A stretch of 64,000 bases of DNA from Mucilaginibacter sp. PAMB04168 (lineage in GTDB: Bacteria; Bacteroidota; Bacteroidia; Sphingobacteriales; Sphingobacteriaceae): contig NZ_CP155079.2 in the NCBI RefSeq assembly GCF_039634365.2, positions 1,116,001 through 1,180,000 of the forward strand. The letters are read 5' to 3'. This document shows, one piece after another, positions 43,848 through 53,227 of this stretch (the first letter of the stretch is position 1; each line of letters begins with the position of its first letter). Position numbers and translations under genes: made by a program. The notes beneath the pieces are model-generated. The model was not told the DNA's origin. It did not search any database and worked only from the letters and a program-made list of their open reading frames with translations.

Positions 43848-45188
43848 TCAGCTTTCCTTCGGCGCATTAGCCTCATTACGAAAAGTATCTATCGTTGTAA
43901 TATTTTCCAGTTTAACCGGTTTGCCGCTACGGGCCGATTCATAAATGGCTTCCATTATTTTATGGTCCTGAAGGCCTTCCTCACCAGGTGTGTAGGGTTC
44001 TTTGTTTTCCATAATGCATTGGGCAAAGTGGTCCATTTCCAGAGCAAACTGCTGCTTTTCGCCTACAATAATATTTTGCTTAATCTCCTGCGTACCCTGC
44101 GCTTGCGAGGCTTCAATTTTTAAGCCATTATAGTTAAAGGCAGGGTCCATGCCAAACCAACCACCGTTATCGGCATAGCAGCGGTAATGCTTGGAGTCGT
44201 GCACACTGTAGGCAGCCGTATTATTGGCGATAGTGCCGCTTGGGAAATACATTTGCCACATTATTTTATCTTCCACTTCTTTAAAGCGCGGATCGTTGGC
44301 ATCGGTATGCATCATAGCTGATACCTGGTAAGGTTCCTCTCCTGTTAAATAACGGTTGGTATTAATGCAATACAAGCCAATGTCGGGTAATGAACCGCCG
44401 CCGGCAAGCGCCTTCTTTAAGCGCCACTGATTAGGGTCGCCGATGTTTTGCACGTTTACGGAGTTGATAACCTTTACCTTGCCAAAGTGCTTCTCGCGTA
44501 CCCACTGCATCATCAGCTTATTATGTGGTTCGTATTGAATGCGGTAGGCAATCATTAACTTTTTGCCGGCTTTTTTACAGGCTTCAATCATGTTTTGTGC
44601 CTGCTTGCTCGAGTTAGCCATTGGCTTTTCGCAAAGTACGTGCTTACCCGCCTTTGCAGCTCTTACAGTAAATTCTTCATGCATACTATTAGGCAATACA
44701 ATGTATACGGCATCTATCTCGGGATTATTTTTTATCTCATCAAAGTTTTGATAGTTGTATACATTTTTTTCGGGGATGCCGTGTTGTGCGGCTACTTTTT
44801 TGGCTTTAGCCGCATCGGCGCTTACCAATGCAACCGGCTTAGCGTATTTACAGGAACCAAAAGCCGGCATAATCTGTCCCATGGTTAGTTCGCCTATGCC
44901 TACAATAGCATAACCAATACGTTCTTTTGGGGGTAGCATGGTAGCGCCGCTTTCCTGCTTACGCTCGGTAGGGGCATGCTGACTGGGTACATCAACTCTT
45001 ATGGTATCTGCTAAAGCTTTGCGGGTGCCGGCGCCACTCATATTTTGTGCCTCAGCAGTGCATGAGGCCAGCTCGCCAATAACAGTAGCTGCAACAAGGC
45101 CTTTACCGGCCGTCTCTAAAAATTCGCGGCGGTTACAACCGGCATCAATGCCGGTTAAAGACTGCATAAGTTGGTTAATGCTTTTCAT
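43848..45188 (-). CDS. Tat-exported Gfo/Idh/MocA-family oxidoreductase
   Basis: A 446-residue protein with an NRREF twin-arginine signal and a hydrophobic GLVAATVIGELASC, so probably exported already carrying its NAD(P) cofactor. The Rossmann domain has GIGELTMG near residue 97, and EKPMANS near 190 carries the family's conserved lysine. The C-terminal domain contains a typical sheet region (GGGSLPDIGLYCINTNRYL). It is closest in style to glucose-fructose oxidoreductase-like and sugar-oxidising members. Being 1.6 kb from the utilisation locus, it may oxidise one of its sugars, but a shared role is only a guess. Confidence 0.9.
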   Translation of the reverse strand: MKSINQLMQSLTGIDAGCNRREFLETAGKGLVAATVIGELASCTAEAQNMSGAGTRKALADTIRVDVPSQHAPTERKQESGATMLPPKERIGYAIVGIGELTMGQIMPAFGSCKYAKPVALVSADAAKAKKVAAQHGIPEKNVYNYQNFDEIKNNPEIDAVYIVLPNSMHEEFTVRAAKAGKHVLCEKPMANSSKQAQNMIEACKKAGKKLMIAYRIQYEPHNKLMMQWVREKHFGKVKVINSVNVQNIGDPNQWRLKKALAGGGSLPDIGLYCINTNRYLTGEEPYQVSAMMHTDANDPRFKEVEDKIMWQMYFPSGTIANNTAAYSVHDSKHYRCYADNGGWFGMDPAFNYNGLKIEASQAQGTQEIKQNIIVGEKQQFALEMDHFAQCIMENKEPYTPGEEGLQDHKIMEAIYESARSGKPVKLENITTIDTFRNEANAPKES

Positions 45189-45377
45189 TATAGCAATGGA
45201 TATTTACTATTGGTTATTAATATTGCTTTAATCACAAATTGAGTAGGGGCTTTGTTTGGATTGGATTATTTTTAGGATGGTATAATTAAGGTATTCAAAC
45301 TTTAAGCGCAGGTACCCTGTTAGTAATGTTTCGGTGTATGCTTTGATTATAGGGTATGCTTATTAATTTTACCGTCT

Positions 45378-46082
45378 ATGAGTATTTTTGTTGAGGGATT
45401 AACCAAGCTTTATGGTGAGCAAAAAGCAGTTGATGGTATAAGCTTTACGGCAATGCCCGGAGTACTTGGGTTTTTAGGTCCTAACGGAGCCGGCAAGTCA
45501 ACTACCATGAAGATGCTAACAGGCTTTATACCGCAAACATCGGGCAAAGCCAGTGTATGCGGGTTTGATACGGCTACCCAATCTATAGAGGTAAAGCGTT
45601 GTATTGGCTACCTACCCGAGAGCAATCCTCTATATACGGATATGTATGTTAAGGAGGCATTAGGCTTTGTTGCTGATATTCATCAATTGAATGAATCGTC
45701 CAGGCGTATTGCACAAGTAATTGAGCAAACCGGGTTAGGCCCTGAGCAGCATAAAAAGATTGGTCAGTTATCAAAAGGCTACCGGCAACGGGTAGGCCTT
45801 GCCCAAGCGCTTCTGCATGATCCTGAAGTTTTAATTTTGGACGAACCCACCTCGGGTTTGGACCCTAACCAACTCATTGGCATCAGGCAGCTGATCAGAG
45901 ATTTAGGTGCAACCAAAACCGTAATCTTGTCAACGCATATTATGCAGGAGGTGGAGGCCACCTGCAGCAAAGTTGTAATTATTAAAAAAGGCAAAATTGT
46001 GGCCGATGATAGCCTGCCCGGCTTAAAGGAAAAGCACAGTGGTAAGAGCCTCGAAGATATATTTATCAGTTTAACCAATTAA
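45378..46082 (+). CDS. gldA: ABC transporter ATP-binding protein, GldA type
   Basis: A 234-residue ATPase with Walker A GPNGAGKST (about residue 35-43), signature LSKGYRQRVGLAQAL (about 131-145), Walker B VLILDEPTSGLDP (about 152-164) and the H-loop LSTHIMQEVE. It resembles GldA, which with GldF and GldG forms an ABC complex needed for gliding in Flavobacterium and widely kept in non-gliding Bacteroidota. The fused GldF-GldG partner is encoded at 48095, separated by three outer-membrane protein genes. The ATPase call is certain; GldA identity rests on the partner nearby. Confidence 0.87.
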   Translation: MSIFVEGLTKLYGEQKAVDGISFTAMPGVLGFLGPNGAGKSTTMKMLTGFIPQTSGKASVCGFDTATQSIEVKRCIGYLPESNPLYTDMYVKEALGFVADIHQLNESSRRIAQVIEQTGLGPEQHKKIGQLSKGYRQRVGLAQALLHDPEVLILDEPTSGLDPNQLIGIRQLIRDLGATKTVILSTHIMQEVEATCSKVVIIKKGKIVADDSLPGLKEKHSGKSLEDIFISLTN

Positions 46083-46104
46083 CAGAAAATTGGTAAAGAA
46101 CTAT

Positions 46105-46139
46105 AAAGAAAAAGGCGGTTATCAACCACCTTTTTCTTT
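46105..46139. terminator. Bidirectional terminator between convergent genes
   Basis: AAAGAAAAAGGCGGTT (46105-46120) pairs with AACCACCTTTTTCTTT (46124-46139) with one G-T wobble and a 3-base loop. A- and T-rich outer arms serve both gldA (plus) and the outer-membrane protein gene (minus). Confidence 0.8.
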
Positions 46140-46150
46140 ATACGTATATT

Positions 46151-46624
46151 TTATTTGAATGTAAAACGGAGACCTAGTCCGAAGCGTGCAGCTTCAAAGC
46201 CGGAGCCATGATTAAGCTGAGCCATTGGGCGCCAATCGAAGTTTAAGGCAATTGGTGCTTTAGGAATTTTGTAATCTAAACCAACCATAGGGCGTAACAT
46301 AACTACAGTGTAGTTTTCATAGTAGCCATCTACAAAGGCAAACTGAGGGCCTAAGCCTACATACCATTTCAATTCACGTGCTTCGGCAAAGGATTGATGA
46401 TACTGATAGTAGCCACCCAGCCATACTGTATTGTCACTAAACAACAAGTCGGCTTGTACGGCATCTTTACCGGTAAAAAAGTGCTTGTAAGTGGGGCCAA
46501 CCAACGTGGAGCCGTCTCCAAAATCAATTCCCAAACCTAAGCTGTTTTTGTAGCTAGATTGTGCAAAGCTTTGCGCCGTTGATAGTCCAAGTGCTACTGC
46601 GGCTAAGAGAAAAATTTTTTTCAT
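46151..46624 (-). CDS. Small outer-membrane beta-barrel protein
   Basis: About 157 residues with signal peptide MKKIFLLAAVALGLSTAQSF ending SFAQ. The mature part alternates hydrophobic and polar residues, with aromatic strand ends (YYQYHQSF, YVGLGPQFAF, ALNFDWRPM) and a C-terminal LRFTFK strand, as in 8-stranded porin-like barrels. The start at 46624 is chosen because it begins the signal peptide; an earlier ATG at 46657 adds a meaningless stretch. No specific function can be given. Confidence 0.8.
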   Translation of the reverse strand: MKKIFLLAAVALGLSTAQSFAQSSYKNSLGLGIDFGDGSTLVGPTYKHFFTGKDAVQADLLFSDNTVWLGGYYQYHQSFAEARELKWYVGLGPQFAFVDGYYENYTVVMLRPMVGLDYKIPKAPIALNFDWRPMAQLNHGSGFEAARFGLGLRFTFK

Positions 46625-46714
46625 AATGTGTAGTGTAAGATTGAAATTTGGTTTCAATTAGCAAAATCTATACCACAAGCTCCTCACTTATTTAAATATT
46701 GATGACAATAGCTC

Positions 46715-46746
46715 ATTAGCCATTTATGATAATATTTCTAAATTTG
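46715..46746 (+). promoter_or_regulatory. Bacteroidota-type promoter
   Basis: TAAATTTG (46739-46746) matches the -7 box TAnnTTTG, with TTAG at the -33 position about 20 bases before. It drives the outer-membrane protein gene starting at 46776. Confidence 0.6.
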
Positions 46747-46775
46747 CCCCCCATTTAACACTATACATTATCATC

Positions 46776-47321
46776 ATGAAAAAACTATTAATGGTTGCTA
46801 TTACAGCAGCCGGTTTATTAACCAGTGCATTCGCACAAACTAAATCAGCTTCAACAAGCGGTCCTAAATTAAGCATTGGTCTTGACTTTGGTGTTCCGAC
46901 CGGAAACTTTGCCAACGGTACTAGCATAGGCTTTGGTGGTAGTGGTAAGGCTGAAATACCGGTTGCATCAGCATTCAACTTTACGGTTACTGCAGGTTAT
47001 ATTAGCTATTATTACGAAAAGCCTTATAAAGATGCCTTGAAAGCTTTAGGTGCTGATACTTACTTAGGCTTTGTTCCGGTAAAGGTAGGTGGTAAGTACT
47101 TCTTCTCGCCAAATGTTTATGGAGAGGCAGAAGTAGGTGCACGTATTGGTACTAACATGAGCACCGGCACTGCATTTTTATATGCACCGGGTTTAGGCGT
47201 TTCTTTCCCCGTTAGTGATAAGCATGATATTGACTTTGGCGCTCGGTACGAAGGCTGGTCAAAAGACGGTGGCAACATCGGTCAGGTAGCTTTCCGTATT
47301 GCATACAAATTTGGCTTATAA
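46776..47321 (+). CDS. Small outer-membrane beta-barrel protein
   Basis: A 181-residue protein with a signal peptide ending AFAQ (residue 21). The mature part is built of amphipathic strands (LSIGLDFGVPTGNF, FNFTVTAGYISYYY, VYGEAEVGARIG) ending in FRIAYKFGL, the aromatic C-terminal strand recognised by the BAM machinery. It is a paralogue of the next gene: both share GxRYExWSK before the last strand. Own promoter and terminator. Function unknown. Confidence 0.82.
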   Translation: MKKLLMVAITAAGLLTSAFAQTKSASTSGPKLSIGLDFGVPTGNFANGTSIGFGGSGKAEIPVASAFNFTVTAGYISYYYEKPYKDALKALGADTYLGFVPVKVGGKYFFSPNVYGEAEVGARIGTNMSTGTAFLYAPGLGVSFPVSDKHDIDFGARYEGWSKDGGNIGQVAFRIAYKFGL

Positions 47322-47338
47322 GTAATATAATGCTAGAG

Positions 47339-47376
47339 AAAAGGCCCGGCTGCAAATAAGTAGCCGGGTCTTTTGT
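47339..47376 (+). terminator. Intrinsic terminator
   Basis: CCCGGCT (47345-47351) pairs with AGCCGGG (47362-47368) and is followed by TCTTTTGTTTT. It ends the outer-membrane protein transcript. Confidence 0.8.
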
Positions 47377-47429
47377 TTTAAACAGATATGTGTTTAATTT
47401 GACCACTTATTTCCAGAGATAAACTTTAC

Positions 47430-47963
47430 ATGAAAAATTATTATTTCCTGCTGGCTTTGCTGCTTTTTAAAGGCATGCCGGCCGCAGCCCAGGAACGCGC
47501 CAACACTATGGCGCTAAGTATAGGGCCCGAACTTAATATTGCCCAACGCAGCGCTTACAATATAGGTTATGGTGTTTCGGCTAAGTTTGAATTACCTGTG
47601 CTGGCCAAGGTAAATCTGGTACTTACGGGTGCGTACAATCGCTTCAGCTATAAAAGTTTTCTGATAGGAAGCGCCATTAAACCTGGGGCCGACAGCTACA
47701 TTCCCTTAAAAGGCGGTTTTAAATACTACCTCGACCCTCGCTTTTACATCGAGCTTGAACTGGGAACCATTATTGCCAACAATACAAGCACTAACTTTAA
47801 TGGCAGCGGAAACCTATTCACGTATTCTTTAGGTACCGGTTTACTGATTCCGGTAGGAAGCAGTAAAAGCAATTTACTTGACTTGGGCCTGCGATACGAA
47901 GACTGGTCTAAAAATCGTTTGCAGCAATTTGCCATAAGGGCAGCTTATCGTTTTGGTTTTTAG
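47430..47963 (+). CDS. Small outer-membrane beta-barrel protein, paralogue of the upstream gene
   Basis: A 177-residue protein with signal peptide ending AAAQ. It shares with its upstream neighbour the order of strands, the DSYIPLKGGFKYY-like central part, and LRYEDWSKN near the end, finishing in AAYRFGF. Tandem duplication is likely. It precedes the gldFG fusion by 131 bases. No specific function can be assigned. Confidence 0.8.
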   Translation: MKNYYFLLALLLFKGMPAAAQERANTMALSIGPELNIAQRSAYNIGYGVSAKFELPVLAKVNLVLTGAYNRFSYKSFLIGSAIKPGADSYIPLKGGFKYYLDPRFYIELELGTIIANNTSTNFNGSGNLFTYSLGTGLLIPVGSSKSNLLDLGLRYEDWSKNRLQQFAIRAAYRFGF

Positions 47964-48094
47964 AGTGGTAAGTAAAAGTATGCCGTGTTGCATTCAATTG
48001 TAAATATCTATTAATAAGTACGTTGTGTTTTCAGAGTGATACAGTTGGCTTTTTAGCAAACAACTTTAGGCGCTAAGCTATTTTATATTCATAT

Positions 48095-50491
48095 ATGTTC
48101 AGCATCCTCAAAAAAGAAATTAGCTCATACCTTAGTTCGCTGGTGGCTTATGTTACCATAGGCGTGTTTTTGCTGGTGCTGGGCTTGTTGCTGTGGGTAT
48201 TCCCCGAGTCGAGCATTTTAGAGTATGGATATGCCAGCCTGGAAAATCTTTTCAGCACTGCACCCTATCTCTTCATGTTTTTAATTCCGGCCATTACCAT
48301 GCGGTCATTAGCTGAGGAGCGCCGCGAGGGTACGCTGGAACTGCTGGCCACGCGCCCGTTAACCGATTGGCAAATTGTGCTGGGTAAATATTGGGCTTGC
48401 CTGTTGTTAGTTGTGTTTGCCCTGTTGCCTACGTTAATGTATGTATATTCGGTATCGGTGCTTGGCAATCCACAAGGCAATCTGGATACCGGTGCTGTAA
48501 TAGGTTCATACATCGGTTTGTTTTTGCTGGGGGCGGCGTTTGTGGCTATAGGGTTGTTTGCATCCTCAATTAGCAAAAACCAGATTATTGCTTTTACTAT
48601 AGCTGTTTTTTTAAGCTACTTCTTTTACAGCGGCTTTAATTCGTTAAGCGGACTATTGTCCTTACAAAATACTAACATACAAAACGCTGGTATAGCTGCA
48701 CATTTTGATGCGGTGGGGCGGGGTGTTTTGAGCTCCGGCGATCTGATATACTTCATTATCCTATCGGGCATATTTTTAGGTTTAACCTTACTGGTAATAG
48801 CCATGCAAAGGCAAAAGCCGTTAAAATATACGGCTGTACCAATATTAGCAGCAGTGTTGCTGGTGTTGGGCATACTATCGCAATTTATTTATACTCGTAT
48901 CGATTTTACTGCCGATAAACGTTTCACTTTATCAGATGTGAGCCGTAACATAATGGGCAATTTAAAGCAGCCTCTTCATGTAAAGGTTTACTTGCAGGAC
49001 AAAGAGTTGCCTGGTGGCATGCGCCGCCTGCAACAGGCTACGCGCGATATGTTGAACGATTTACGGGCCTATAGTCATAATGGTTTTACGTATGAATTTG
49101 TAAATCCGCTTGAGGGATTAAACCAGCAGGAACAGGAGCAAACTATGCAGGATTTGCAGGCTCAGGGTGTTGAGGCCACCAACCTTAGTGTAAAAACAGA
49201 CAATGGCGTATCGCAAAAGATTATTTTTCCGGCTGCTTCGGTTGGTTCGGGCAACAGGCAGGTAGGGGTAAAGCTGCTGCAAACACGCATTGGCCTATCG
49301 CCGGATGAAGTGCTGAACAACTCTATACAAAACCTGGAATACGCTTTTACATCGGCCATTAAAAAGGCAACTAGCGGTGGGCGTCCGCGTATTGGATTTA
49401 CCGACGGGCACGGGGAGTTGAACGATATGCAGCTCAATGATGCTTTGAAAACGTTATCGGATGGATTTGAAGTTGGCCGGGTTAATTTACAGAGCATTCC
49501 GTTTAACAACCTTAAATTGCTTAAACTGCTGGTGGTGCCCAAGCCTCAAAAGTCTTTCACAGAAGTGGAAAAGTTTAAGCTGGACCAATACCTGATGCAG
49601 GGCGGCCGCATTTTATGGGCTATTGACCAGGTAAGTGCCGAGTTAGACAGTATGCGCGGACATGGAGGCGAGCAACTGGCATTCAACAAACAGCTTAATC
49701 TGGATGATCAGTTGTTTCGTTACGGTGTACGTATTAACTATGACCTAATTGCCGACTTAAACTGCGCACAAATACCTGTAAGTACCGGTAATGTAGGTGG
49801 GCAGGCACAAATACAAATGCTGCCCTGGCTCTTTTACCCGGTGTTTATGCCGCTGGCAAAGCACCCGGTTGTTAAAAACCTGGAAGGGATACGCAGTGAG
49901 TTTGCCAGCACCATTGATTTATTGCCGGTTAAAGGCCAAAAGCAAACAGTGTTGCTAAGTTCATCACCTTACAACCAAAAAATTACTACTCCGCATGCCT
50001 TATCGTTACAGGCTTTGGAGCAAGAGCCAAATCCGCGCGATTTTCAAAGTGTGCCCAAGGTAACCGGTGTGTTGCTGGAAGGAAGTTTTGCGTCTAACTA
50101 TACTAACCGGCCAGTGCCGGAAGGCGTAACGGAAAGTATCACCGTTTTAAACACCAGCAAGCAGGCCAAAATGATAGTATTGAGCGATGGCGATATTTTC
50201 AAGAACCAAATAGGTAGCGATGGTTCACCTTTTCCATTGGGTTTTGATCGTTATAGTCAGCAAACATTTGGCAATAAAAACTTGCTCCTGAATATAGCAG
50301 ATTACATGACCGATGACTCGGGCTTAATCAGCTTACGTAATAAGGAAATTAAATTGCGGTTGCTAAACCGTGCCCGGCTACGTAACGAGAAAATTTACTG
50401 GCAGGTTGTGAATACAGTGGTGCCGTTGGCTGCTGTGTTGATATTTGCAATTTTTCAACATTATTACCGCAAGCGTAAGTATGCTCATTAA
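48095..50491 (+). CDS. GldF-GldG fusion, ABC transporter permease with GldG-type periplasmic domain
   Basis: A 798-residue membrane protein. Residues 1-240 form a six-helix ABC-2 permease like GldF (RREGTLELLATRPLTDWQI between helices 2 and 3). After a further helix (about 245-265) comes a large GldG-like extracytoplasmic domain (ITADKRFTLSD-type start, IGFTDGHGEL near 430, IVLSDGDIF near 690) and a final helix at about 773-790 with a basic tail. In Flavobacterium these are two proteins; here they are one reading frame without a break. It should pair with the GldA ATPase. Gene symbol is left empty because it covers both gldF and gldG. Confidence 0.9.
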   Translation: MFSILKKEISSYLSSLVAYVTIGVFLLVLGLLLWVFPESSILEYGYASLENLFSTAPYLFMFLIPAITMRSLAEERREGTLELLATRPLTDWQIVLGKYWACLLLVVFALLPTLMYVYSVSVLGNPQGNLDTGAVIGSYIGLFLLGAAFVAIGLFASSISKNQIIAFTIAVFLSYFFYSGFNSLSGLLSLQNTNIQNAGIAAHFDAVGRGVLSSGDLIYFIILSGIFLGLTLLVIAMQRQKPLKYTAVPILAAVLLVLGILSQFIYTRIDFTADKRFTLSDVSRNIMGNLKQPLHVKVYLQDKELPGGMRRLQQATRDMLNDLRAYSHNGFTYEFVNPLEGLNQQEQEQTMQDLQAQGVEATNLSVKTDNGVSQKIIFPAASVGSGNRQVGVKLLQTRIGLSPDEVLNNSIQNLEYAFTSAIKKATSGGRPRIGFTDGHGELNDMQLNDALKTLSDGFEVGRVNLQSIPFNNLKLLKLLVVPKPQKSFTEVEKFKLDQYLMQGGRILWAIDQVSAELDSMRGHGGEQLAFNKQLNLDDQLFRYGVRINYDLIADLNCAQIPVSTGNVGGQAQIQMLPWLFYPVFMPLAKHPVVKNLEGIRSEFASTIDLLPVKGQKQTVLLSSSPYNQKITTPHALSLQALEQEPNPRDFQSVPKVTGVLLEGSFASNYTNRPVPEGVTESITVLNTSKQAKMIVLSDGDIFKNQIGSDGSPFPLGFDRYSQQTFGNKNLLLNIADYMTDDSGLISLRNKEIKLRLLNRARLRNEKIYWQVVNTVVPLAAVLIFAIFQHYYRKRKYAH

Positions 50492-50524
50492 ATTTTATAC
50501 TTTTGGGTTGATTAAAATTGTTGT

Positions 50525-51649
50525 ATGAGATTCATTGTTTCGACATTAACATTACTGAAGCAATTGCAGGCTGTAAGCGGTGCTTTAAGCAACAGTACCG
50601 TGTTGCCTATACTGGAAAACTTTTTATTTGAGATAAAAGACGGCAACTTAACCATATCGGCCACCGATTTGCAAACCAGCATGACCACGTCATTATCGGT
50701 TGAAGCTAAAGAGAATGGTCGTATTGCAATTCCATCGCGTATTTTACTGGATACGTTAAAATCACTGCCGGAGCAACCTATTGCTTTTTCGGTTGATGAT
50801 AAAACCTTTGCCATTGAAATAAGTGCCGGCGACGGTAAGTATAAGCTGAGCGGCGAAAATGGTGAGGATTTTCCTAAAATTCCGGTGGTTGAAAACGCTT
50901 CATCAGTTAACCTGCCTGCTTCTGTACTGGCCGAAGCTATCAATAAAACCATATTTGCCGTAAGCAACGATGAGTTGCGCCCGGCCATGACGGGTGTTTA
51001 TTGCCAGCTGTCAACCCAGTACTTAACCTTCGTATCTACAGACGCGCACAAACTGGTGCGTTACCGCCGTAAAGATGCGCAGGCTGCGACCAACACTTCG
51101 TTTATATTGCCTAAAAAGGCTTTAAATCTGCTAAAGTCTGCCCTCCCGTCTGATGATGTGAACGTATCGGTAGAGTATAATAATACCAGCGCTTTCTTTA
51201 AGTTTGGTAACATTAACCTGGTTTGCCGCTTAATTGACGAGCGTTACCCCGACTATGAAGCCGTTATACCGCAAAGCAATCCTAACAAAATGACTATTGA
51301 CCGTCAGGCGTTTTTGGGTTCATTGCAGCGTGTGGCCATTTACGCTAACAAAACTACTCACCAGGTGCGTTTAAAAGTTAGCGGCAGCGAGTTAAACATA
51401 TCATCAGAAGATATTGATTTTGCCAACGAGGCACATGAGCGTTTAAGTTGCCAATATGAGGGTGAGGATCTTGAAATTGGATTCAACGCCCGCTTTTTGA
51501 TCGAAATGCTTAAAAACCTGAGCAGTGAAGAGGTTGCTTTACACATGTCGACCCCTAACCGTGCCGGCTTATTACTGCCGCAGGGTGGTGATGAGAATGA
51601 GGATGTGTTGATGCTGGTTATGCCGGTAATGCTTAATAGCTATGCTTAA
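50525..51649 (+). CDS. dnaN: DNA polymerase III beta subunit (sliding clamp)
   Basis: A 374-residue protein with three repeated clamp domains: residues 1-120 (MRFIVSTLTLLKQLQ), 128-245 (RPAMTGVYCQL, FVSTDAHKLVRYRR) and 250-374 (MTIDRQAFLGSLQRVAIYAN), ending VLMLVMPVMLNS as in clamps of this phylum. It encircles DNA to hold the polymerase. A TACTTTTG -7-like box (50498-50505) overlaps the end of gldFG and gives a 20-base leader. The gene is not next to dnaA here. The identification is certain. Confidence 0.97.
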   Translation: MRFIVSTLTLLKQLQAVSGALSNSTVLPILENFLFEIKDGNLTISATDLQTSMTTSLSVEAKENGRIAIPSRILLDTLKSLPEQPIAFSVDDKTFAIEISAGDGKYKLSGENGEDFPKIPVVENASSVNLPASVLAEAINKTIFAVSNDELRPAMTGVYCQLSTQYLTFVSTDAHKLVRYRRKDAQAATNTSFILPKKALNLLKSALPSDDVNVSVEYNNTSAFFKFGNINLVCRLIDERYPDYEAVIPQSNPNKMTIDRQAFLGSLQRVAIYANKTTHQVRLKVSGSELNISSEDIDFANEAHERLSCQYEGEDLEIGFNARFLIEMLKNLSSEEVALHMSTPNRAGLLLPQGGDENEDVLMLVMPVMLNSYA

Positions 51650-51679
51650 GTTGTAAACTTAAATTATAAATCCAAAATG

Positions 51680-51709
51680 AAAGTCCGGTTATACAACCGG
51701 ACTTTTTAG
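51680..51709 (+). terminator. Terminator of dnaN
   Basis: AAGTCCGGTT (51681-51690) and AACCGGACTT (51695-51704) form a perfect 10-bp stem with a 4-base loop, followed by TTTAG. Confidence 0.9.
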
Positions 51710-51753
51710 TTAAGCCTATATAACAAACTTTAAAAAAAGCAGTTATAAAATAA

Positions 51754-52443
51754 ATGATCAGGAGGTTATATTTTATCGGTGCTCTTACAGTATTAACACT
51801 GGCATTAGCGGCCTCATGCGTAAAAAACGATCCGGTTGTGCCTTTACAAGCAACTGTTAACGTAAATGTAATTAATGCTATAAGCGATAGTGTTATTGTA
51901 AACTATTACCTGAACGGTACACGCATGAGCAGCTTAACGGGTATTTTTCCGCTGGCAAGCAGTGGTAACACTTTACTGCCAAGGGGTAACCAGGTAATTA
52001 CTATAAAGCGCTTGTACAATAACCGGCAAATAGATGCGCCTGATACACTTTTCACTTTTCCTGTACGGTTGGATTCGATTGGCAGCTCGCAACGCTACTC
52101 GTTGTTTTTGGGTGGTGTTAGTCGCAATACGGCCTTTAAGATAATTGATACGTTAGAGAGTGATCCCGCCAACGCTAAGTTAAAGTTTGTTGTAGCGTCG
52201 CCAGCGGCGCCGGCATTGAAGGTTTATTTGAATGACACTTTAAGGTTTACAACTACTACATTTAAATCAGTTAGTAAATTTATACCGGTAGGTAACGGAA
52301 AAAAGGAAATCAAGATATTTACTCCTACCGGTATCGACCCATTATACAAGGGCACTGTTACACTTAATGTTAGCAACTCGTATACTTTATTTAGTTCGGG
52401 CAGTGGCAAAGGTTTCAGGGCGGGTTTGCTCACCAACAGATAG
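51754..52443 (+). CDS. DUF4397-family lipoprotein
   Basis: A 229-residue lipoprotein (lipobox LAASC, cysteine 22, then VKND). It has two Ig-like beta repeats: one from about 30 (VNVINAISDSVIVNYYLNG) and one from about 130 (LKFVVASPAAPALKVYLND). Pairs of such repeats define DUF4397. It is cell-surface or periplasmic with no known reaction. It is followed after 6 bases by a second family member, and a third is at 56245. The family assignment is by pattern; function is unknown. Confidence 0.78.
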   Translation: MIRRLYFIGALTVLTLALAASCVKNDPVVPLQATVNVNVINAISDSVIVNYYLNGTRMSSLTGIFPLASSGNTLLPRGNQVITIKRLYNNRQIDAPDTLFTFPVRLDSIGSSQRYSLFLGGVSRNTAFKIIDTLESDPANAKLKFVVASPAAPALKVYLNDTLRFTTTTFKSVSKFIPVGNGKKEIKIFTPTGIDPLYKGTVTLNVSNSYTLFSSGSGKGFRAGLLTNR

Positions 52444-52449
52444 CACTTG

Positions 52450-53205
52450 ATGGCGATGTTTAAAAGTAAAAATATATTCTACAGCGTATTTGCGCTAAAC
52501 CTGCTGGTTTTAGTTTTGCCTTTGTTGTCCTCTTGTGGAAAGAGTGACACGGTTAACCCAACCGGTTTAAATGTGCAGTTGCAGGTAGTTAATTTAAGTC
52601 CCAATTCATTTCCAATCGAATTGAATATTAACAACCAGCGGGTAAACTCTTATTACCGTTATAATGCAACGCCGTCGTACTTTTATTTAACTAATACTAC
52701 GCAGCCTTTGCAGATACGTTCAACCAGGGTTGGCGATACTGTCTCCATCTTTAGCCGAGACACCATTCAATATCAGCCTAACACCCGTTACTCCTTGTTT
52801 TTTATGGGCTTATACGGCGACCCTGAGTACAAATTACGCTCGCTGGTAACTGCAGACGATACTGAACCACTGCCTGAAATTGGCAAAGGTGGAAAGGTGC
52901 GATTTATCAACGGGTCGCCACGCAGTGGTACCGGTTTTGATATTTGGGCCAATGGGGCCCCTGTTATCAAAAATGCTGCATTTGGTAAAGTGTCCAACTA
53001 CGTGGTCCTCCCACCTGGAAATTATACCTTCAGGGCATATGCAACCAATACATCAAATAATAGCCTGGGCGAAATAGCAAACATTACTATACAGGACGGT
53101 AGGCTATACACATTATACTCACGCGGTATAATAGGTCGTGCACTTACTGATACGGCTGCATTTGGTATGGCGCTGGTACCTAATAATCCTACAATTATAA
53201 GATAG
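52450..53205 (+). CDS. DUF4397-family lipoprotein
   Basis: About 251 residues, lipobox LSSC (cysteine near 28). Repeat 1 begins LQVVNLSPNSFPIELNIN (about 40) and repeat 2 VRFINGSPRSGTGFDIWANG (about 150), ending in a strand with GRLYTLYSRGI, the same closing pattern as the copies at 51754 and 56245. ATG at 52450 or 52456 is the likely start; a TTG at 52447 is in frame. Probably co-transcribed with the preceding paralogue. Function unknown. Confidence 0.78.
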   Translation: MAMFKSKNIFYSVFALNLLVLVLPLLSSCGKSDTVNPTGLNVQLQVVNLSPNSFPIELNINNQRVNSYYRYNATPSYFYLTNTTQPLQIRSTRVGDTVSIFSRDTIQYQPNTRYSLFFMGLYGDPEYKLRSLVTADDTEPLPEIGKGGKVRFINGSPRSGTGFDIWANGAPVIKNAAFGKVSNYVVLPPGNYTFRAYATNTSNNSLGEIANITIQDGRLYTLYSRGIIGRALTDTAAFGMALVPNNPTIIR

Positions 53206-53227
53206 TACCGAAGTTAGAGGCTAACGT

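Noticed and set aside
43848..45188. Membership of the oxidoreductase gene in the utilisation operon
   Set aside because: It is on the opposite strand, past a tRNA and a housekeeping gene. A functional link is possible but is not shown.
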